From Woeseia sp037968755 (GTDB lineage Bacteria; Pseudomonadota; Gammaproteobacteria; Steroidobacterales; Woeseiaceae): a stretch of 64,000 nucleotides of DNA. The translations under genes and the position numbers were made by a program. The stretch spans positions 12,032 through 76,031 of the forward strand of contig JBBKWB010000018.1 in the NCBI GenBank assembly GCA_037968755.1, read 5' to 3'. Below are positions 60,990 through 64,000 of the stretch, one piece after another. Below the pieces are notes generated by a model. The model worked only from the letters and a program-made list of their open reading frames with translations, was not told the DNA's origin and ran no database searches. Every line of letters begins with the position of its first letter. Within the stretch, counting starts at the first letter, position 1.

Positions 60990-62410
60990 TCGAGCGCATG
61001 CGTCGCATTAATCGCGTTCACTTCGTCGGTATCGGCGGCTCCGGCATGTCCGGCATCGCTGAAGTCATGCTGAGCCTTGGCTACAAAGTTCAGGGCTCGG
61101 ATTTGCGCAGCAACGCGGTCGTTGAGCGGCTGCAGAAACTGGGCGCCACCGTATTTATCGGCCACGACCGCGAGCACGTTACGGACGCGGACGCCGTGGT
61201 GGTGTCCAGCGCTGTAAACGAATCCAACCCGGAAGTTGCCGCGGCGCGCGAGTTGCTATTGCCGGTTGTACCGCGTGCCGAAATGCTGGCGGAGCTAATG
61301 CGCTTCCGTTACTCCGTCGCGGTTGCCGGAACCCACGGCAAAACTACGACAACGAGCCTGGTTGCGAGTGTGCTTGCCGAGGGCGGCCTTGACCCGACCT
61401 TCGTTATCGGCGGCCGCTTGAAGAGTGCCGACAGCAATGCTCGCCTTGGCCGTGGCGAGTACCTCGTTGCAGAAGCGGACGAGAGCGATGCGTCGTTCGT
61501 GCATCTGAAACCAATGCTCGCCGTCGTTACCAATATCGATGCCGATCACATGTCGACGTACCAGGGCGATTTCGACCGCTTGCGCCATGGCTTCATCGAG
61601 TTTTTACACAACCTGCCGTTTTACGGGCTCGCTGTTGTCTGCACTGACGACGAGGGCGTACGTGGAATCCTTGCGGATATCGGTCGTTCGACGATGAGTT
61701 ACGGCATCAACGAGGGCGCTGATGTACGCGCGCAGAATATTCGCTACGGCGAAGGCTTTACCGAATTCGAGGTCGTGCGCGCAGGCCATGACAAGGCGCT
61801 GGCAATTCGCTTGCGTTTGCCGGGCCTGCACAACGTGCGCAATGCACTGGCAGCCATAGCAGTAGCCAGTGAACTCGATGTTGAGGACGATGCACTGGTC
61901 AGTGCGCTGCAAAAATTTGAAGGCATTGATCGACGTTTCCAGATCCACGGCGAAGTGCAAACGACACGCGGGCGTGTGTTGCTGGTTGATGACTACGGCC
62001 ATCACCCAACCGAAGTTGCCGCGACGGTTGCGGCCGCTCGCGCAGGTTGGCCGGAGCGCCGGGTAGTGCTGGTTTTTCAACCCCACCGGTACAGTCGAAC
62101 CCGCGATTTGCTGGATGATTTTGCCAGCGTCCTGGCCGACGTTGATGTGCTGGTGTTGCTCGAAGTTTACGCAGCAGGCGAAGACCCGATAGCGGGTGCA
62201 GACGGTCGCGCGATGGCGCGTGCTGTGCGCGGTCGCGGCGGGGTTGAGCCGGTGTTCGTCGAGTCATTTGACGAGGCTGTTGCGGTACTCGGCGGTTTAC
62301 TCGCGGACAATGATCTCGTGCTGACGATGGGCGCTGGCGATATCGGCGCATTCGCCAATCGCTTGCCCGGGTTGCTCGCGACGGATTCGCTCGCGGAGGT
62401 CAGTTCATGA
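60986..62410 (+). CDS. murC: UDP-MurNAc:L-alanine ligase MurC
   Basis: 474 residues. N-terminal HFVGIGGSGMSGIAEVMLSL, ATP loop VAGTHGKTTTTSLVASVLAE, EADESDASFVHLKPMLAVVT and NIDADHMSTYQGDFDRLRHG. The MurC-type VDDYGHHPTEVAATVAAARA and VFQPHRYSRTRDLLDDFA (Mpl has EPRSNTMR there) separate it from Mpl. It makes the first amino-acid addition to UDP-MurNAc. ATGA overlaps on both sides. Confidence 0.97.
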   Translation: MIERMRRINRVHFVGIGGSGMSGIAEVMLSLGYKVQGSDLRSNAVVERLQKLGATVFIGHDREHVTDADAVVVSSAVNESNPEVAAARELLLPVVPRAEMLAELMRFRYSVAVAGTHGKTTTTSLVASVLAEGGLDPTFVIGGRLKSADSNARLGRGEYLVAEADESDASFVHLKPMLAVVTNIDADHMSTYQGDFDRLRHGFIEFLHNLPFYGLAVVCTDDEGVRGILADIGRSTMSYGINEGADVRAQNIRYGEGFTEFEVVRAGHDKALAIRLRLPGLHNVRNALAAIAVASELDVEDDALVSALQKFEGIDRRFQIHGEVQTTRGRVLLVDDYGHHPTEVAATVAAARAGWPERRVVLVFQPHRYSRTRDLLDDFASVLADVDVLVLLEVYAAGEDPIAGADGRAMARAVRGRGGVEPVFVESFDEAVAVLGGLLADNDLVLTMGAGDIGAFANRLPGLLATDSLAEVSS

Positions 62411-63306
62411 TGGCCGCCGCGAACAACACGGAATTGCAGGGCGAGCTCTTGCAGAACGAGTCCATGAGCAAGCACACCTCGCTCCGCGCCGGCGGCCCGG
62501 CCGATGTGTTCTACCGGCCCGCCAACGTCGACGACCTCGCTGTGTTCCTGCGCAGCCTTGAGGCCGATACGCCGGTGTTCTGGTTTGGCCTGGGCAGCAA
62601 TCTTCTCGTACGTGACGGAGGCTTGCGTGGTGTGGTCATCGCAACGGCCGGAATCTTCAAGAACATCGACCGTCTCGGTGACGATCGCGTTGTCGCTGGT
62701 GCGAGTCTGCCTTGCACACAGCTCGCACGGCATTGCATACGCTGGGGTCTGGGGCCGTCGGAGTGGTTTGCCGGCATTCCGGGAACGGTCGGTGGCGCGC
62801 TGGCGATGAACGCGGGCGCACATGGTGGTGAAACCTGGGAGCGCGTACAAAGTGTCCGCACTATCGGCCGTGACGGCGAAGTGCGCGTTCGCCAACCTGC
62901 CGATTTCAGCATTGCATACCGTAGCGTCAGCGGTCCGGCCAACGAATGGTTTATCGAAGCGACGTTCGGGTTTGAAGCAGACGCCGAGCCCAGCATGGAC
63001 GCTATGAAAGCAATGCTGGCGCGCCGCAAGGAAACCCAGCCGCTAGGTCTGCCAAGTTGTGGCTCCGTGTTTCGGAATCCGCCGGGCGATCACTCGGCGC
63101 GCCTGATCGAGGCGTCCGGGCTGAAGGGCTACCGCGTCGGCGGTGCCGAAGTGTCCGACAAGCACGCCAATTTCATTATTAATCGTGACAACGCCAGTGC
63201 CGCTGATATCGAGACGATTATCCGGCACATCCAGAACACGGTCAGCGACCAGCATGGCGTCGATCTGCAATGTGAAGTGCGCATTGTCGGCGAGGAACTG
63301 GGATGA
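62407..63306 (+). CDS. murB: UDP-N-acetylenolpyruvoylglucosamine reductase MurB
   Basis: FAD-dependent reductase (299 residues) that turns UDP-GlcNAc-enolpyruvate into UDP-MurNAc. FAD site FWFGLGSNLLVRDGGLRGVV and WFAGIPGTVGGALAMNAGAH with AYRSVSG. The catalytic Ser/Glu region is LPSCGSVFRNPPGDHSARLI, with VSDKHANFIINRDNASAADI. The substrate-loop pattern is the shorter type II-like form, found in many bacteria with murB in the dcw cluster. ATGA overlaps with murC and ddl. Confidence 0.95.
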   Translation: MMAAANNTELQGELLQNESMSKHTSLRAGGPADVFYRPANVDDLAVFLRSLEADTPVFWFGLGSNLLVRDGGLRGVVIATAGIFKNIDRLGDDRVVAGASLPCTQLARHCIRWGLGPSEWFAGIPGTVGGALAMNAGAHGGETWERVQSVRTIGRDGEVRVRQPADFSIAYRSVSGPANEWFIEATFGFEADAEPSMDAMKAMLARRKETQPLGLPSCGSVFRNPPGDHSARLIEASGLKGYRVGGAEVSDKHANFIINRDNASAADIETIIRHIQNTVSDQHGVDLQCEVRIVGEELG

Positions 63307-64000
63307 GCTACGTCGAGACGCGCAACGAAGTGCAGGATGCAGGCCGCTTTGGTCACGTGGCGGTCATGCTTGGCGGCTTTTCGAGCGAGCGCGAGGTGTC
63401 CCTGGCAAGCGGCAAAGCAGTACTCGCTGCCTTGTTGTCGCGCGGTGTCGATGCGCACGCATGGGATCCGGCCGAGCGCACAATGCGCGCCTTTGCGGAT
63501 GCGGATTTCGATCGCGTCTGGATCGCATTGCACGGTCCGGGCGGTGAAGATGGCGCGTTGCAGGGCGCACTGCAATGGCTGGATATGCCCTATACCGGCA
63601 GCGGCGTCATGGCCTCGGCCGTGGCGATGGACAAAGTGCGCAGCAAACATATTTTTCGGGCGGCCGGAATCGCCACGCCGGACTATCGCGTGATCGAACG
63701 TCTGGCCGACGCCCGGCTTGCAGCGGACGAACTCGGCTTCCCGCTGGTCATCAAACCTTCCCGCGAAGGCTCAAGTGTCGGTATGAGCAAAGTATTGACG
63801 GCAGAGGATCTTGATGCCGCCGTTACCCTGGCGCTTGGTTTTGATGCAGCAGCAATTGTCGAACGCTGCATCGTTGGCAAAGAGCTGACGGTTTCCGTTC
63901 TGCAGGGTGAGGCTTTGCCCAGCATCCGAATCGAGACACCACGCGTGTTCTACGACTATCGCGCGAAATACGAATCGGAGCGCACTACCTATACCTGTCC
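63303..64000 (+). CDS. ddl: D-alanine--D-alanine ligase (3' end outside window)
   Basis: ATP-grasp ligase supplying D-Ala-D-Ala for MurF. About 232 residues are visible before the window edge. Motifs: VAVMLGGFSSEREVSLASGK, IALHGPGGEDGALQGALQWL with DMPYTGSGVMASAVAMDKVR and KHIFRAAGIATPDY, then the ATP site LVIKPSREGSSVGMSKV. It starts by a 4-nt ATGA overlap with murB. The reading frame is intact to position 64000. ftsQ would be expected next. Confidence 0.95.
   Translation, partial: MSYVETRNEVQDAGRFGHVAVMLGGFSSEREVSLASGKAVLAALLSRGVDAHAWDPAERTMRAFADADFDRVWIALHGPGGEDGALQGALQWLDMPYTGSGVMASAVAMDKVRSKHIFRAAGIATPDYRVIERLADARLAADELGFPLVIKPSREGSSVGMSKVLTAEDLDAAVTLALGFDAAAIVERCIVGKELTVSVLQGEALPSIRIETPRVFYDYRAKYESERTTYTC

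Noticed and set aside
1..64000. Prophage, insertion sequence, CRISPR array or defence system
   Set aside because: No transposase, integrase, cas gene, spaced repeat array or restriction-modification gene is visible; gene order is conserved housekeeping throughout.

Overview
The window is a gene-dense, moderately GC-rich stretch of a gammaproteobacterial chromosome. Almost every gene is a conserved housekeeping gene. Three E. coli/Pseudomonas-like syntenic blocks support this: CaCA exchanger-kdsD-kdsC-lptC-lptA-lptB-rpoN-hpf-ptsN-rapZ, petABC-sspA-sspB, and lpoA-yraN-diaA with divergent rsmI followed by rnpB and the dcw (division/cell wall) cluster. The PPi-type phosphofructokinase beside a proton-pumping pyrophosphatase, together with Tat-exported Rieske and PhoX proteins, would fit a free-living marine or sediment gammaproteobacterium (Chromatiales/Woeseiales-like). 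That placement is inference and has low confidence. I see no phage, insertion sequence, CRISPR array, tRNA or rRNA operon.

Layout. 1-2.1 kb: tolC (cut by the window edge), a single-domain rhodanese and pcm, all on the minus strand, with a palindromic operator-like site in front of tolC. 2.1-4.8 kb: a leader region with mini-ORFs and a membrane PAS-PAS-GGDEF-EAL protein. 4.9-9.4 kb: a pyrophosphate/energy cluster of hppA, PPi-phosphofructokinase and adk. 9.4-16.4 kb: rnd, an unknown membrane protein, mpl (muropeptide recycling), a LON-domain protein, hemL, rubredoxin, a TraB/GumN protein and cpdA. 16.8-24.2 kb: tkt, gap, pgk and pyk, with an antisense phoX-like gene between pgk and pyk. 24.2-30 kb: a membrane-anchored penicillin-acylase-type Ntn hydrolase, a MoxR ATPase with its vWA partner, and a patatin phospholipase. 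30-39.5 kb (minus strand): mgtE, rapZ, ptsN, hpf, rpoN, lptB, lptA, lptC, kdsC, kdsD and a CaCA exchanger. 39.7-45.3 kb: ibaG/bolA, a DegS-type protease, petABC (cytochrome bc1), sspA and sspB. 45.3-49.2 kb: diaA, yraN, lpoA and rsmI. 49.3-49.6 kb: rnpB, the RNase P RNA. 49.9-64 kb: the dcw cluster from its MraZ-type operator through mraZ, rsmH, ftsL, ftsI, murE, murF, mraY, murD, ftsW, murG, murC, murB and a truncated ddl.

How the genes fit together. Envelope biogenesis dominates. It includes LPS export (lptABC) and Kdo synthesis (kdsC, kdsD), peptidoglycan precursor synthesis (mur genes, mraY), its recycling (mpl), septal synthesis (ftsW/ftsI) and the PBP activator lpoA. Central carbon metabolism is represented by a PPi-dependent upper step (PPi-PFK) and the lower glycolytic genes; HppA could exchange PPi for proton-motive force. 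Nitrogen/stress regulation is represented by rpoN, hpf, ptsN and rapZ, but the HPr-like NPr gene often found after rapZ is absent here.

Nothing in the window is a convincing new multi-gene system. The items most worth a second look are the tolC operator, the mini-ORF translationally overlapping the GGDEF-EAL gene, the hppA/PPi-PFK/adk cluster, the palindromes between the exchanger and ibaG, the hairpins around sspA/sspB, the missing NPr and the extreme uniformity of 4-nt overlaps in the dcw operon.
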